Shown piece after piece: positions 7,393-8,691 of a stretch of 8,691 bases of DNA (positions within the stretch are counted from its first letter, which is position 1; each line of letters begins with the position of its first letter). Both the position numbers and the translations under genes were made by a program. Under the pieces are notes generated by a model, which worked only from the letters and a program-made list of their open reading frames with translations, was not told the origin of the DNA and searched no databases. Source of the DNA: Chitinophagaceae bacterium (GTDB lineage: Bacteria > Bacteroidota > Bacteroidia > Chitinophagales > Chitinophagaceae); the NCBI GenBank assembly GCA_013205585.1, contig JABMML010000144.1, forward strand, positions 1 through 8,691, given 5' to 3'.

Positions 7393-7803
7393 ATGTACGA
7401 ATTCAACACCCAGGTAAGAGTAAGGTATGCCGAAGCCGATCCCATGAATGTGGTTTATTATGGCAATTATGCCCAGTATTTCGAAGTGGGCAGAGTTGAA
7501 AGCTTAAGAAATTTAGGTATAAGCTATAAAGGCATTGAGGATATGGGAATTATGCTACCAGTAGTGGAATTAAATATTAAGTATTTAAGACCTGCAAAAT
7601 ATGACGATTTGCTAACTATCAAATCCCAAATCAAAGAACTACCTACAGAGCATAAAATTATTTTTGATCAGGAAATATATAATGAGGAAGGGAAATTATT
7701 AACTATTGGTAAAGTGAAGCTTTATTTTATGGATAGTAAACTGGGAAAAAGAGCTAGTATGCCGGCTTCTATGCTTCAAAAACTAAGCACCTATTTTAGA
7801 TAA
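7393..7803 (+). CDS. YbgC/4HBT-family hotdog acyl-CoA thioesterase
   Basis: The 136-residue protein is a single hotdog domain of usual length for the YbgC / 4-hydroxybenzoyl-CoA thioesterase family, which hydrolyses acyl-CoA thioesters in the cytoplasm. The N-terminal signature RVRYAEADPMNVVYYGNY (9-26) contains the expected catalytic Asp16 and the NY preceding the long hotdog helix (YFEVGRVESLRNLG). The common form is ETDxMGVVHHxNY. Here Ala replaces Thr before the Asp, Asn replaces Gly, and Tyr-Tyr replaces His-His. LNIKYLRPAKYDDLL (56-70) is the typical central strand pair. The acyl substrate cannot be told; short-chain acyl-CoA and the menaquinone intermediate DHNA-CoA are possibilities in this family. 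It is driven by the promoter just upstream and followed by cinA after 46 bases. Confidence 0.9.
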   Translation: MYEFNTQVRVRYAEADPMNVVYYGNYAQYFEVGRVESLRNLGISYKGIEDMGIMLPVVELNIKYLRPAKYDDLLTIKSQIKELPTEHKIIFDQEIYNEEGKLLTIGKVKLYFMDSKLGKRASMPASMLQKLSTYFR

Positions 7804-7821
7804 AAACCGCTGTTTTTTAGT

Positions 7822-7829
7822 TTACTTTG
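7822..7829 (+). promoter_or_regulatory. Possible -7 element upstream of cinA
   Basis: TTACTTTG differs from TAnnTTTG at one position and lies 20 bases before the cinA ATG, the same distance as the stronger element has from the thioesterase start. No clear TTG is seen at the right distance upstream. It follows an A5C / GT5 inverted repeat (7802-7817) that starts in the thioesterase stop codon and could act as a weak attenuating hairpin. cinA may therefore have its own start as well as read-through. Confidence 0.35.
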
Positions 7830-7849
7830 CAACCTATAACCCCGTTTCA

Positions 7850-8691
7850 ATGAACCCTATTCAAGCTACCATTATTACCATCGGTGACGAGTTATTAATT
7901 GGGCAAGTAATTGATACAAATAGTGCCTTTATTGCCCAAGCCTTATTAAAAATAGGTATACCTGTTAACAGTAGAATTGCGGTGGGTGACAAGAAAGCGG
8001 ATATCATCAATGCCTTGGATACAGCCTCTCAAAAAAGTAAGGTTATTATTTTAACCGGAGGACTAGGGCCTACAGCAGATGATATCACCAAACCCCTACT
8101 CAATGAATATTTTGGTGGCAAAATGATTGTTCATCAGCCAAGTCTTGATCATATCACCTATATATTTGAAACGATTCATAAAAGGCCCATGATTGATCGA
8201 AACACAAAGCAAGCTGAGGTTCCAGATGTTTGTGAAGTATTATTTAATGAAAAAGGTACTGCTCCTGGAATGTTATTTAAAAAAGAAGGTGTTTATTATT
8301 TTTCTTTACCCGGTGTGCCACACGAGATGAGATGGTTAATCGAAAATAAAGTTATTCCGGAAATACAAAAATCATTTACCACCCCTTTTATTACGCATAA
8401 AACACTTTTAACCGCAGGAATTGGAGAATCTTTTTTAGCAGAAAATATTGCCCATTTTGAAAAAGGTTTACCTACAACTATTAAACTTGCCTACCTACCC
8501 AATATAGGAATGGTTCGACTTAGATTAACTGGGTCTGGTCAAGATGAAAAAGTACTAGCAAAAGAAGTGAATGCTCAATTCGAGGCTTTGAAAGAGGCCG
8601 TTAAAGAATACCTAGTAATAGACGCAGACGAAACCATGGAAATGGTCGTGGCTAATTTATTAAAACAAAGAAAGCAAACAGTGTCAACTGC
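7850..8691 (+). CDS. cinA: CinA family protein (nicotinamide-nucleotide amidase / ADP-ribose pyrophosphatase), 3' end outside window
   Basis: From ATG 7850 the frame is open to the window edge: 280 residues of a protein usually about 410-420 long. The N-terminal MoaB/MogA-like (COG1058) domain is complete: TIGDELLIGQVIDTNS (10-25), LTGGLGPTADDIT (68-80), IDRNTKQAEVP (115-125), NEKGTAPGM (133-141) and LPGVPHEM (153-160) are all family hallmarks. A linker domain follows, and the window stops at TVST (277-280), just where the C-terminal amidase domain with its AESCTGG motif should start. CinA proteins recycle pyridine nucleotides: the C-terminal domain deamidates nicotinamide mononucleotide and the N-terminal domain hydrolyses ADP-ribose. 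The competence name is historical. No Shine-Dalgarno; the start follows from homology, as the family begins a few residues before the TIGDE strand. Confidence 0.95.
   Translation, partial: MNPIQATIITIGDELLIGQVIDTNSAFIAQALLKIGIPVNSRIAVGDKKADIINALDTASQKSKVIILTGGLGPTADDITKPLLNEYFGGKMIVHQPSLDHITYIFETIHKRPMIDRNTKQAEVPDVCEVLFNEKGTAPGMLFKKEGVYYFSLPGVPHEMRWLIENKVIPEIQKSFTTPFITHKTLLTAGIGESFLAENIAHFEKGLPTTIKLAYLPNIGMVRLRLTGSGQDEKVLAKEVNAQFEALKEAVKEYLVIDADETMEMVVANLLKQRKQTVST

Noticed and set aside
7802..7817. A5C / GT5 inverted repeat after the thioesterase stop as a rho-independent terminator
   Set aside because: The stem has one GC pair and is mostly an A-run facing a T-run, which is common by chance in this AT-rich DNA. 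Kept only as a remark under the cinA promoter.

Overview
The window is AT-rich, its leaders have no Shine-Dalgarno sequences, and it carries a good TTG / TAnnTTTG promoter. The families present (plant-type glutaminyl cyclase lipoprotein, large TPR protein beside an outer-membrane barrel, HU/CCDC81-like membrane protein) point to a member of the Bacteroidota. Sediminibacterium-like Chitinophagaceae is the best guess, but this rests on protein style only, not on any search.

Layout. Bases 1-135 are the 3' end of a gene for the YchF/OLA1 ATPase. Ten bases later comes a glutaminyl-peptide cyclotransferase lipoprotein gene (146-955, +). It meets, with only five bases between, a tightly packed four-gene block on the minus strand that reads from 7276 down to 961. 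In transcription order this block holds a 1010-residue secreted TPR protein, a 626-residue outer-membrane barrel with a very lysine-rich N-terminal segment, a 160-residue tail-anchored protein with an HU/CCDC81-like soluble part, and a zinc-ribbon-plus-Rossmann SAM methyltransferase. Gaps inside the block are 6, 2 and 2 bases, so it is almost certainly one operon. A 116-base divergent promoter region (7277-7392) separates it from a rightward pair: a YbgC-type hotdog acyl-CoA thioesterase (7393-7803) and cinA (7850 to the window edge, cut off just before its amidase domain). No gene-free stretch exceeds 300 bases, and I see no tRNA, rRNA, CRISPR, insertion sequence or long repeat.

How the genes may work together. 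YchF, the thioesterase and CinA are housekeeping. The minus-strand operon looks like an envelope module: a periplasmic TPR scaffold, an outer-membrane barrel and a small inner-membrane protein. Its exact function is unknown to me and it is the most interesting part of the window. The glutaminyl cyclase next door is relevant because Bacteroidota signal peptidase I substrates often begin with Gln after cleavage and are cyclised to pyroglutamate (the 'Q-rule'). The TPR protein, and possibly the barrel, have Gln at the predicted mature N-terminus.
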